DNA of 51,181 nucleotides, from assembly GCA_910579275.1 (NCBI GenBank), contig CAJTTO010000031.1, positions 1-51,181 of the forward strand, given 5' to 3'. The DNA comes from an uncultured Lachnospiraceae bacterium. Its GTDB lineage: Bacteria > Bacillota > Clostridia > Lachnospirales > Lachnospiraceae. The notes below the pieces were generated by a model, which saw nothing but the letters and a program-made list of their open reading frames with translations, was not told the DNA's origin and ran no database searches. The position numbers and the translations under genes are program-made. This document shows, one piece after another, positions 24,986 through 33,417 of the stretch. Position 1 is the first letter of the stretch. Each line of letters begins with the position of its first letter.

Positions 24986-25755
24986 GAACGGCAATTTTTA
25001 TTACGGTAAGGATGGATTCGTCAAGACTGCCCAATAAGACAATGCGGACAATCCTTGGCAGACCGGTGTTGGAACATATTGTACAACGTGCAAAACAGAC
25101 AAAAAAATTTGATGAAATTGTAGTGTGCACAACAGAAAGGGAAATGGATGACCAGGTGGCGGATTTGGCCTGCAGGCTGGGAGTAAACGTGTTTCGGGGA
25201 AGCCTTGAGGACAAGCTTGAACGGTGGAATGGCGCTGCCATGCAATATGACATTGACTATATCGTGACATTTGACGGGGATGACTTGTTTTGCGACCCGT
25301 ATTTGCTGGATATGGGGGCAGAACAGATTCAAAATGCACAGTATGATTTTATTGAGGCACCGAAAGGACTTATCTGCGGCGCTTTTACATATGCATTTAC
25401 AGCAAAAGCGCTGGCGAAGGTGTGCGGGATTAAGGATTCTACGGATACGGAAATGATGTGGACATATTTTAAGGATACAGGACTGTTTCGGACAGGTTAT
25501 CTGGAAGGCGTAGATGACATTTACTTTAGTGATGAATACCGCCTTACACTGGATTATCCGGAGGACTTTACATTTTTCACAAAGGTATTTGAATATTTTA
25601 ACTGCGTGAAAAATGACGTGCCGTTAAAGGATATCGTGCGCTATTTTCGGGAGTACCCTGAAATTCCTAAAATAAACATCGGGCGGCAGCAGGAGTTTTT
25701 GGAGAACCAGAGAAAAAAGACGAAGCTGGTATTAAAGGACAATTTACAAGGATAA
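24982..25755 (+). CDS. SpsF-like cytidylyltransferase-family protein
   Basis: A 257-aa nucleotidyltransferase of the CMP-NeuAc synthetase / SpsF group. The N-terminal nucleotide loop is FITVRMDSSRLPNKTM, followed by GRPVLEHIVQRAK, VVCTTEREMDD, VFRGSLEDKLERW and FDGDDLFCDP (metal-binding Asp residues). ATG24982 is ten bases after AGGAG and overlaps the previous stop. With the NeuB-type synthase and KdsC-like phosphatase it makes a plausible pathway that builds and CMP-activates a nonulosonic-acid-like sugar, as SpsE/SpsF do in spore-coat sugar loci. Donor and sugar are inferred. Confidence 0.8.
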   Translation: MRTAIFITVRMDSSRLPNKTMRTILGRPVLEHIVQRAKQTKKFDEIVVCTTEREMDDQVADLACRLGVNVFRGSLEDKLERWNGAAMQYDIDYIVTFDGDDLFCDPYLLDMGAEQIQNAQYDFIEAPKGLICGAFTYAFTAKALAKVCGIKDSTDTEMMWTYFKDTGLFRTGYLEGVDDIYFSDEYRLTLDYPEDFTFFTKVFEYFNCVKNDVPLKDIVRYFREYPEIPKINIGRQQEFLENQRKKTKLVLKDNLQG

Positions 25756-25768
25756 GGCGGTGCAAAGC

Positions 25769-26986
25769 ATGGAAACAACATTGAAAAATCCATCCAAGTA
25801 TTTGGGAAATGAGCTGGAGTACCTGAAAAAGGTTTTGGAGGGGGAATCGTGGTCGGCAACAGGCGGCAGCTGGACGATTGGACTCGAACAGGCATTTTCA
25901 AAGCGGATTGGCACGCGATATGGCGTCGCGTTCAATTCAGGCACGTCGACACTTCACGCCGCATTGGAGGCGCTGGGCGTTGGGGCAGGCGATGAGGTTA
26001 TTACGCCTGCACTGACAGTTATCATGGATTCCACGGCAATTTTCCATGCAAACGCAGTCCCTGTTTATTGTGATGTTGACGAGAAAACGTTTAATCTCGA
26101 CGCAAAAAAGCTGGAAACCCTGATTACGCCAAGGACAAAGGCAATCATAGCAGTTGCCCTTTACGGGCTGTCACCGGACTATGACAAGATTCTTGAAATT
26201 TCCGAACGGCATCACATTCCCGTTATCGAAGATAACGCGCAGGCGGTATTAAGCTTTTATAAGGGGAAAATGCTTGGGACAATCGGCGATATTTCCAGCT
26301 TCAGCTTCGAAAATACAAAGCATATTTCGTGCGGAGAGGGCGGCATGATACTTACGGACAGCGAGGAATACGCCGAGAAGTGCAGAAAGCTTGGAGGGCA
26401 TGGTTTCCGGAATCTGCGTGCGGAGGACGGGCGCGTACGGTTAAATCAGGATATGTTTCAGAATCCGGATTATAGACGCCATGATGCCCTGGGGTGGAAC
26501 TACCGCATGCCGGAATTCACGGCAGCAGTGGCGTATGCACAGCTAGAGCGGGTGGAGGAGCTTGTGACGATGCGCCGCAAATCCGCGCAGATTTTTATGG
26601 ACGCCATGGAAGGATGCGGGTTCCTTTTACCGCAGACTACACCGGAGGACTGCGTCAATTCGTATTATTCCTTGGGCGTCCGATATCTGGGAAAGGAAAT
26701 GCTCGGCGTATCGTGGCAGGAGTTCCGGAAGGAATATGTCGAGATGGGCGGGGATGGTTATTACGGTGCATGGAGTGTGCCTTATTTAGAGCCGGTTATT
26801 TCAGAAAGAACATTTGCAAAGCGTCTGCCTGCCGTATACGAAAATGTAAGATATGAGGAAGGACTGTGTCCCACGGCGGAAAAAATACAGAAACAGATTA
26901 TGCAGATAAAGACAAACTACAGGGATTTGGAGCTGGCGAAACAAAAGGCGGATGTCCTGCACCGCCTAATCAGAAAATATCAATAA
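25769..26986 (+). CDS. DegT/DnrJ/EryC1-type PLP aminotransferase
   Basis: A 405-aa sugar aminotransferase. The PLP-binding features are NSGTSTLHAAL (phosphate), EDNAQAVLS (Asp ring contact) and FSFENTKHISCGEGG (the Schiff-base Lys), followed by a NYRMPEFTAAVAYAQLERVEE segment typical of DegT proteins. Members transfer an amino group from glutamate to a keto-sugar nucleotide. ATG25769 is eight bases after AAGGCGG; a GTG at 25760 would sit inside that ribosome site. It lies in the compact stretch of sugar-acid genes and probably makes the amino sugar that feeds or decorates the NeuB product. Confidence 0.87.
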   Translation: METTLKNPSKYLGNELEYLKKVLEGESWSATGGSWTIGLEQAFSKRIGTRYGVAFNSGTSTLHAALEALGVGAGDEVITPALTVIMDSTAIFHANAVPVYCDVDEKTFNLDAKKLETLITPRTKAIIAVALYGLSPDYDKILEISERHHIPVIEDNAQAVLSFYKGKMLGTIGDISSFSFENTKHISCGEGGMILTDSEEYAEKCRKLGGHGFRNLRAEDGRVRLNQDMFQNPDYRRHDALGWNYRMPEFTAAVAYAQLERVEELVTMRRKSAQIFMDAMEGCGFLLPQTTPEDCVNSYYSLGVRYLGKEMLGVSWQEFRKEYVEMGGDGYYGAWSVPYLEPVISERTFAKRLPAVYENVRYEEGLCPTAEKIQKQIMQIKTNYRDLELAKQKADVLHRLIRKYQ

Positions 26987-27014
26987 CGGGGATAAATAGT
27001 GTGCCAAAAAGGAT

Positions 27015-28220
27015 ATGAAGATGAACGAGTTAAATGATTTCAAGCAATCACCATTATTAAATGCGCAGTTTGCCGTAACAGATGAAACAATATATGTGTC
27101 GGCGTGCAGCTATAACGGGCTATACGCCATTGACATTGTCAGCGGCAGGCTGCGGTTTATAGGCAAGTTTTTAAATCAGGGCAATTTTGATACCTTTATG
27201 TTTGAGGTGAAACAGTATGGCAATAAACTTGTCTTTGTGCCGGGATGCGCGCAGGAAATAGCCTTTTATGACTTGGAGACAAAGCAAATAGAAGAAGTTT
27301 CCATGGAGCACGTATTCAGCACAAACACGATTGTTATGAGCGCGTACACTGTCGTGGATGATATTTTATATCTTTTTCCGGCACAGGCATCGTCCATAAT
27401 TTGCTATGACATGAACACAAAAGATATCATTGATGTGATTGACATTGCGGATATTTATAAGAGAACTTTTGGCATGGGATATGTGGCATTAAGCGCTACC
27501 ACCACAATTTACCGCCATAAGAATCAGGTGTACATCCCCTGCTGGATGCATTCCGCGTTTATGAGCTTTGATTTGGAAAGCAGGAACATAGCGTTCTATC
27601 AGGCGGCAGGATGCGGGCAGGGGTTCTGCGCTTTGTGCGGTGTGGGCGACACGATTTATGCGCTGGGCAGAAATGGGATGCTGATTCAGTGGGACGTCTG
27701 TTCGAAGGAGGTTCTGGACAAAAAACAGCTTGTGGCTGTCAGCAACCGTGCTGAGGAATATCGAAAAATGGTCATCGTAGGGGAGCAGATCTACCTCATG
27801 TCAGACGGCGGAATCCTAAAACTGATAAAAACGGATTTGCGTATGCAGACAGAAAGGGAGGGGCTGTCAAAGGAAGTGACGGACAAGCTCGGCAAGGAGA
27901 GCGCCGGGGAAACAATCTATGTCGGATGCACCAATGACGAAAAGGCGTATTGTTATACGGACAAAAACAGGTATTTCTGCATGGATTTGAAAAGCGAAAC
28001 GGTCGAATGGGTAAGAACCGCAGTATATGCTTCGGACGCGTTAAAAAAGATTATTTATGATGACACGGGCATACGCGGTAAAGGCAAGGTGATACAGGAA
28101 ACGGACGCAATCGACTTGCACGGGCTGATGGAAATGGTATGCAGCGGCAAAGAAATGGAAAAAAGAGAACGCAGGCATGTTGGGGATAAGATTTATAGAA
28201 CAATCCTTTCAGGAGGATGA
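27015..28220 (+). CDS. Unrecognised protein, possibly beta-propeller
   Basis: A 401-aa soluble protein I cannot assign. It has a recurring strand-rich pattern, roughly every 45-50 residues: YVSACSYNGLYAIDIVSG, VFVPGCAQEIAFYDLETK, LFPAQASSIICYDMNTK, YIPCWMHSAFMSFDLES, YALGRNGMLIQWDVCSK, YCYTDKNRYFCMDLKSE. These look like propeller blades (hydrophobic strand, turn, YD/FD, then a polar turn). No signal peptide or membrane segment is visible. It sits between the aminotransferase and a large transferase in the same direction with small gaps. It may be a scaffold or a sugar-binding or modifying protein of the locus. Confidence 0.55.
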   Translation: MKMNELNDFKQSPLLNAQFAVTDETIYVSACSYNGLYAIDIVSGRLRFIGKFLNQGNFDTFMFEVKQYGNKLVFVPGCAQEIAFYDLETKQIEEVSMEHVFSTNTIVMSAYTVVDDILYLFPAQASSIICYDMNTKDIIDVIDIADIYKRTFGMGYVALSATTTIYRHKNQVYIPCWMHSAFMSFDLESRNIAFYQAAGCGQGFCALCGVGDTIYALGRNGMLIQWDVCSKEVLDKKQLVAVSNRAEEYRKMVIVGEQIYLMSDGGILKLIKTDLRMQTEREGLSKEVTDKLGKESAGETIYVGCTNDEKAYCYTDKNRYFCMDLKSETVEWVRTAVYASDALKKIIYDDTGIRGKGKVIQETDAIDLHGLMEMVCSGKEMEKRERRHVGDKIYRTILSGG

Positions 28221-28229
28221 GGGAATATT

Positions 28230-30065
28230 GTGATAGATTTGATTATTTGCAGCAACATGATACAGCTGGAAAATTTGAAGAATAGATGCAGTCCCCAGTA
28301 TTTGGCGGCTACATCAAAATATTCGTTTTACGCCGCATGTAAAAAGGCTGGCGTTCCGGTAATTTATCTGGAACCGGAGGAACGAAGCGACTTTGACGCA
28401 GTCGTCAGTATCATTGACAGAATAATGGGAGTAATCGACGATTGTGATGTGCAGAACAGGTATTTGTACAGAGTATCGTACCATGTTGAAGGCGGTTTTC
28501 CGTCAATCATTGATATGCTGTTACAGAATATCAGACTCCTCAAAAGAGTAACTCGTAAATATAATATAAACAAGATGTATTTGTGTGATGACAAGGAAAA
28601 CTGGCAGGTAAACGAGGCGGCATTTATTTTGGCGCAGAGCGCGCATCTCCAATGTCAGATAGCGGATGAATACGGCAGGACGGAGCGGGAGGTTTTGTTT
28701 ACACTGCGAAGAAGCAGCTATAATCGGAATGTGCGCAAATCGGAATTTGATCCGCGGGAGCATGCCAAGGATCGCATACAATATCTTCAGCAAAAAAGCA
28801 GCATTAGGGAGTATGACGAAATAGAAGAAAAGGAACTAGGCTTTTTATATGCCGCAGTAAATAACGGAAAGCATTTTCAGTGGACGTTGGACGAGCTGCA
28901 GATGTTTGCCGACAGGTTTCAGGTGGAAGTGATAAGCTTTTACCGAAGCGAGGACAATGAGCGCTTTCGCGGCAGCCATGTAAGTGTCGTTTGTCTGGAA
29001 GACTATTTTGACAGAGCGCTTTTTGCGGAAAATTATGAAATATATTTGCGGGACAGCAGGTGCATTGCGGATAAACTAAATGAATCGCTGGAATATGTCT
29101 ATGACAGGATTGATTTATCGGCGTATTTAAAACGAAAAGTCATTAATTATATTGAGCGGGTATGCTTTCAAAAATTGTATATTGATACGTGCAGCAGTGT
29201 TTTTTTTAAAACACATAAATATAAAATTATACGAGCATGGGGAGATACAAATTTTTGGCAGAGCAATGTCATATATGCGAATACAAGACAACATGATACA
29301 AAATTATTACGGAAAGAGACTCTTGAAATATTTAGGACAAAAATATATGAACCATATTCTAATGAAATTCTGCTGCGGATGTGGTGCGATAAAGAAGCAT
29401 ATAATTATTGGACGCTTAAGAATTTTAGTGGGAGAATCTATTATTTGTTTGATTACAATTGGACAAATTTTGTCAAGGGTATTTCAGCAAGTAAATTGTT
29501 CCTAACGGAGCAGGTGCATATATTGTTTGCACCATCCAGTCCGCTTATAGGGTATAGCACAGTAAAAAGTTTTTTTGAAACATGCATGACTGTTTTGGGA
29601 AGACTGCCTTCAGAACAGTGTATAGTTACTTTTAAAAACCATCCCAATATTGAGAAGGAAATACAATCCGAGATTGAAACAAGGTATATCTCCAGCGAAT
29701 ATATCCAATATATTGATAAAATGAGTGGAATATGGTCAGAGATACAAAGCTGCGACATTGTGATAACAACAGCATCGACAGTTATGTTTGATGCGGTTAA
29801 GGCTGGGAAGCCAGTTTTTTGTATTGCATCCTGTCAGGATTATGAGTTAATACGTCATCATGAAGGTGCAATAAAAATTTATAGAGATGTCAATGAATGC
29901 TGTGATTATATATTGGAGTTATTGGGTAATAGGCAGAAAATGGAATTAGAACTGCAGAAGCTTGTGCATAAACAAAATGAATACTTAAAGGCTCTGGTAG
30001 GGGAGATACCAGAGAATGGATATGGAGGTTTATATGATATTTTAAATAAAGAGATTGGGGTGTAA
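28230..30065 (+). CDS. Large glycosyltransferase-like protein (GT-B type)
   Basis: A 611-aa soluble protein without clear family. The N-terminal half has a Rossmann-like start (LIICSNMIQLENLKNR, GVPVIYLEPEE). The C-terminal half resembles the donor half of GT-B or capsule-type polyol-phosphate transferases: HILFAPSSPLIGYS, IVTFKNHPNIEKE, SCDIVITTASTVMFDAVKAGKP and an FCIA/EGAIKIY tail. It starts at GTG28230 with AGGAGG about 13 bases upstream, which is long; ATG28257 is the fallback. Base composition shifts to AT-rich in the second half of the gene (from about 29100). A glycan-assembly role is inferred from motifs and position. Confidence 0.6.
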   Translation: MIDLIICSNMIQLENLKNRCSPQYLAATSKYSFYAACKKAGVPVIYLEPEERSDFDAVVSIIDRIMGVIDDCDVQNRYLYRVSYHVEGGFPSIIDMLLQNIRLLKRVTRKYNINKMYLCDDKENWQVNEAAFILAQSAHLQCQIADEYGRTEREVLFTLRRSSYNRNVRKSEFDPREHAKDRIQYLQQKSSIREYDEIEEKELGFLYAAVNNGKHFQWTLDELQMFADRFQVEVISFYRSEDNERFRGSHVSVVCLEDYFDRALFAENYEIYLRDSRCIADKLNESLEYVYDRIDLSAYLKRKVINYIERVCFQKLYIDTCSSVFFKTHKYKIIRAWGDTNFWQSNVIYANTRQHDTKLLRKETLEIFRTKIYEPYSNEILLRMWCDKEAYNYWTLKNFSGRIYYLFDYNWTNFVKGISASKLFLTEQVHILFAPSSPLIGYSTVKSFFETCMTVLGRLPSEQCIVTFKNHPNIEKEIQSEIETRYISSEYIQYIDKMSGIWSEIQSCDIVITTASTVMFDAVKAGKPVFCIASCQDYELIRHHEGAIKIYRDVNECCDYILELLGNRQKMELELQKLVHKQNEYLKALVGEIPENGYGGLYDILNKEIGV

Positions 30066-30071
30066 CTAGAT

Positions 30072-30114
30072 AGGAACTGTTGTCCTTGTCACAAATAATT
30101 TCTGAACAGTTCCT
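30072..30114. repeat. Intergenic hairpin
   Basis: AGGAACTGTT (30072-30081) and AACAGTTCCT (30105-30114) are perfect 10-bp inverted arms with a 23-base loop, between the GT-B gene and the interrupted methyltransferase gene. CTTTT follows, so it could act as an attenuator. Confidence 0.55.
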
Positions 30115-30141
30115 TACTTTTCAAATAGAGAGGAAACAAAA

Positions 30142-31269
30142 ATGTTTGTTCAGGATAAAGTACAGGAAATAAATGAAAAGCTACTTGTGTTAAAAGATGT
30201 TACGAATATTGTGATTTGGGGAGCAGGGGTACATACTGCCAAGCTCTTTGAAAAGACGAATTTGTTTAAATATCACATTGAATATATTGTGGATATGGAT
30301 AAATAGAAACAAGGGAATACATATTTTGGTTTTAACATAAAAAATCCTGATGATATTGAATGGTGCAGCGTTAAGGCAGTGGTAATTTCTGTACCGGGAA
30401 AGGCAGAACAGATAGCAAATTTATTGACGAATGAATTTAAGTGTTCAGGAAAAATAGTATCACTATATGAAAAGAAAAATGATACGCCATTTTATAAATT
30501 ATATGATAAAGGAACAATGCCAATCGTTTATGAGGGGGATTACAAGAATTGGAATGAAGCAGCTTTGGCGTGCAGTGGGTATGGGGACAAAAATATTTTA
30601 ACGAAAGTGGCTGATTCTATAAATAAGGTAATACTAGGGGAGGCAGTTTGGGAAAGGGATAGCAGCGTATTTTTTGAACAGAAATTTGTTTATCGTATAT
30701 GTGCGTCAATACTAAGATGTGCTATCCAAAATGATAATAAAGGTGTAAACGTACTAGATATAGGAGGTTCTTTAGGAAGCACGTATTTTCAAAATGCGAA
30801 GTATTTAGCAGAAGTGAATAATTTACATTATGTTGTTGCAGAGCAAGTAAACTTTGCGGAGTATGGACACAAAAATTTAGAAAATGAAGTATTAAAATTT
30901 GTTAATAGTGAAGTTGATTATAACTGTTTTGGAAAATGGGATATCGTGCTGATGTCGGCGAGTCTGCAATATATTTATCCGTATAAAAAAGTGGTTTCAA
31001 AAGTATTAGATGCAAAGCCTCATTATATTATTCTGGATAGAGTTTTGGTTGGTAATAGAAAAAGAATATGTAAGCAGATTGTACCTGCGAGAATATGTAG
31101 TAGTAGTTATCCGGTAATTGTTTTTGACGAGAGTACAATATATCAATTATTTGAGAGTGACTATAAAATGCTTGAAACTGACCTTTCAAGCGTTCCGGAG
31201 GAAGCGTATTTTGAGGATGATATAGCTAATTCACGGTACTATGTTTTTGAGAGGAGATCATGGGAATGA
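30142..31269 (+). pseudogene. TIGR04325-type methyltransferase gene with in-frame amber stop
   Basis: From ATG30142 (after AGAGAGGAAAC) the frame encodes about 375 residues but is cut by TAG at 30304-30306, codon 55. The frame is otherwise open and conserved across the stop. The N-terminal part is a Rossmann-like module (NIVIWGAGVHTAKLFEK ... IKNPDDIE ... AVVISVPGKAEQ). The rest matches the LIC12133/TIGR04325 putative methyltransferases: YKNWNEAALACSGYGDKNIL, WERDSSVFFEQ, VLDIGGSLGSTYFQNAKYL and YVVAEQVNFAEYG. It could be a recent pseudogene, a sequencing error, or a stop that is read through or bypassed by a restart near 30379. It overlaps the next gene by 10 bp. Confidence 0.75.
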
Positions 31270-32390
31270 TTCTGACAGAGCAAGCGGCAGCATTGGTAAA
31301 ACCTGACTTCAATATAAGAGAAATAAAGAATGCTTGTGATAAATTAGTGTTTTGTACGTTGTTTGATTCAAACTATTTGGATAAAGGCATTGTTCTTTAC
31401 AAATCAATGAATAAACGAATGAAGAATTTCAAATTATATATTTTTGCACTTGACAATAAATGCTTTGAAATTTTATATGCTATGAATTTAGACAATGTTG
31501 TTGTGGTTTCGGTAGAATGCATTATGACGAATCGGTTAAGACAGATAAAGGGAGAAAGAACACGGGCAGAATTTTGCTGGACGTGCACAGCAGCTACGAT
31601 TGAATATGTTTTATTAACATACAAGGAAAAAATGTGTACATATTTAGACGCGGATATTTATTTTTTTGCAGATCCTAGTGCTGTGATTGATGAAATTATT
31701 GAAAAAAATTGTTCGGTTGGATTGGTTCAGCATGGGTTTGAAAGAGATTATGAGTATGCTCGGCACATTTTACATGTGGGGAAATACTGCATTCAGTTTA
31801 ATACATTTCTCAATAATGAAGAAGGGCTTTATATTTTACGGGAATGGAAAAAAAATTGTCTAGACTGGTGTTATCACAGATTTGAAGATGATAAATTCGG
31901 GGATCAAAAATATCCTGATAAATGGAAATATAAGTATAATTGTGTGCATGACTATCAAAACCTTGGAGCTGGAGTTGCGCCATGGAATTTACACTTATAT
32001 TCCTATAAAGGGAAAAAGAATGGAACCATTTGGATGGAATACCGACATAACCAATTTCCTTTAATATTTTATCATTTTGAGGGAATGAAATACTTGGCGA
32101 ATCATAATATTTTTTTAAATTTGTGGAAATGGACAAAGCTTGGAACAGGTAAGAAAGTAAAGTTATTTTATGGAGAATATGTGCGGGAATTAGAAAGGAC
32201 TAGAAAATATTTGAAAAAATATCATAACATTGAATTTAAACATATGATAGCTGATGAGCATGTAAATCCAATAAAAAGATATTCTTGTAAATCCTTTTGT
32301 GTAGAAAATGGGGTAATAGGCGGAATTTGTCTGTGGATAGGATTTAAAAAAAATAATATATTGAACGTTAAAAATATACAAGATATGTAA
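31260..32390 (+). CDS. GT-A glycosyltransferase (GT8-like)
   Basis: A 376-aa cytoplasmic transferase. FCTLFDSNYLDKGIVLYKSM and LYIFALDNKCFEIL are typical of the nucleotide-binding half of GT8-like enzymes. The DxD motif is YLDADIYFFADP near residue 133, and NLGAGVAPWNLH with FPLIFYHFEG lies towards the acceptor side. It starts inside the end of the previous gene after GAGGAG. AT-rich like its neighbours. It probably transfers a hexose in repeat-unit assembly; the sugar is not determinable. Confidence 0.72.
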   Translation: MGMILTEQAAALVKPDFNIREIKNACDKLVFCTLFDSNYLDKGIVLYKSMNKRMKNFKLYIFALDNKCFEILYAMNLDNVVVVSVECIMTNRLRQIKGERTRAEFCWTCTAATIEYVLLTYKEKMCTYLDADIYFFADPSAVIDEIIEKNCSVGLVQHGFERDYEYARHILHVGKYCIQFNTFLNNEEGLYILREWKKNCLDWCYHRFEDDKFGDQKYPDKWKYKYNCVHDYQNLGAGVAPWNLHLYSYKGKKNGTIWMEYRHNQFPLIFYHFEGMKYLANHNIFLNLWKWTKLGTGKKVKLFYGEYVRELERTRKYLKKYHNIEFKHMIADEHVNPIKRYSCKSFCVENGVIGGICLWIGFKKNNILNVKNIQDM

Positions 32391-32402
32391 AGGGATGTCA
32401 AA

Positions 32403-32873
32403 ATGAAAAAACAAACAAGATGGTTGAGTGTTATGGGCGGAATTATTCTAGGCTGTTTTATAATTAATTGGCAGCAAAGATGCATTGAACAGTGGAAAGT
32501 GCAAGCAAATAAAAACAGAGGAATGTTTATGCTAATGAATCAGTGGGTGAATGTAAAACAAGACGGGAAAAGTTTAAAGGATTATTTTTTAAAGAATAAT
32601 TATAAAAAAATAGCAGTGTATGGAATGGGAGATATTGGTAAGCGTTTAGCAAAAGAGCTAAAAAATTCAGATGTTGAAGTTGTGTATGGAATTGACCAAA
32701 ATAAGGACATCAGATATTCGGATATTCAGATAGTATCTGTAAGTGATCATTTAGCCAACGTTGATGCAGTGGTTGTGACTGTGCTGGATAAGTTTTATGA
32801 AATAAGCGATGTACTGGCAAAAAAAATTCATTGCCCTGTTTTGGCAATAGAAGACATACTAAATGAAATATAA
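32403..32873 (+). CDS. Small membrane-anchored GxGxxG protein, copy 1
   Basis: A 156-aa protein with an N-terminal hydrophobic segment (about residues 7-22, LSVMGGIILGCFII) and a soluble Rossmann-like domain: KIAVYGMGDIGKRLAKELKN, VVYGIDQNKD, VDAVVVTVLDKFYEIS and CPVLAIEDILNEI. It is a clear paralogue of the next gene (shared MNQWVxVKQDGK, YFxKNxYKKIA, EDILxE). No catalytic motif beyond the nucleotide-type loop is seen. It may anchor or sense a sugar nucleotide for the glycan enzymes that carry the same module. AT-rich, in contrast to its paralogue. Confidence 0.65.
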   Translation: MKKQTRWLSVMGGIILGCFIINWQQRCIEQWKVQANKNRGMFMLMNQWVNVKQDGKSLKDYFLKNNYKKIAVYGMGDIGKRLAKELKNSDVEVVYGIDQNKDIRYSDIQIVSVSDHLANVDAVVVTVLDKFYEISDVLAKKIHCPVLAIEDILNEI

Positions 32874-32910
32874 TCTTTTGCTTAACTTTACAAGGAGAAT
32901 TTTAACTAAG

Positions 32911-33387
32911 ATGAATAAACCAGTAATTTCAATTTTATCCGCATTTATGGGAGCCATGGCGGGAGCGGGGACAGTGGGAAAAATGTCAGCGGACAGGACG
33001 CAGAGAATCCAGTCAATGTCGGACAAGCATCTGGCATTGTTTCTTATGATGAACCAGTGGGTAAAAGTAAAGCAGGATGGAAAAAACCTTTCTTCCTATT
33101 TTGAAAAGAACGGGTATAAGAAGATTGCGATCTACGGCATGAGTTATGCGGGGGAAACGCTGGCTGACGAACTCAGGAACACTGGGACAAGGGTTGCATA
33201 TGGGATAGACAAAAATGCGAATTCCGTTTATTGCGATGTGGACATTGTCTCTATGGAGGATGACCTGGAAACAGTGGATGCTGTCGTGGTGACGGCAATT
33301 ACCTTTTTTGAGGAGATAACGGCACAGCTTTCCGAAAAAATAAAGTGCCCGATTCTTTCGCTGGAGGATATTCTATATGAAGTATAG
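32911..33387 (+). CDS. Small membrane-anchored GxGxxG protein, copy 2
   Basis: A 158-aa paralogue of the preceding gene with the same layout: an N-terminal hydrophobic stretch (VISILSAFMGAMAGAGTVG), a linker with LMMNQWVKVKQDGKN, and a domain with KIAIYGMSYAGETLADEL, VAYGIDKNAN, VDAVVVTAITFFEEI and CPILSLEDILYEV. The third glycine-loop position differs from copy 1 (GMSYAG versus GMGDIG). ATG32911 follows AAGGAG at a long spacing of 13; ATG32863, overlapping the previous stop, is the alternative. Base composition returns to the GC level of the flanking locus here, so the two copies probably diverged or arrived separately. Confidence 0.65.
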   Translation: MNKPVISILSAFMGAMAGAGTVGKMSADRTQRIQSMSDKHLALFLMMNQWVKVKQDGKNLSSYFEKNGYKKIAIYGMSYAGETLADELRNTGTRVAYGIDKNANSVYCDVDIVSMEDDLETVDAVVVTAITFFEEITAQLSEKIKCPILSLEDILYEV

Positions 33388-33417
33388 GACGAAAAAGAGC
33401 CGGAGGCAAGGGGCTGC

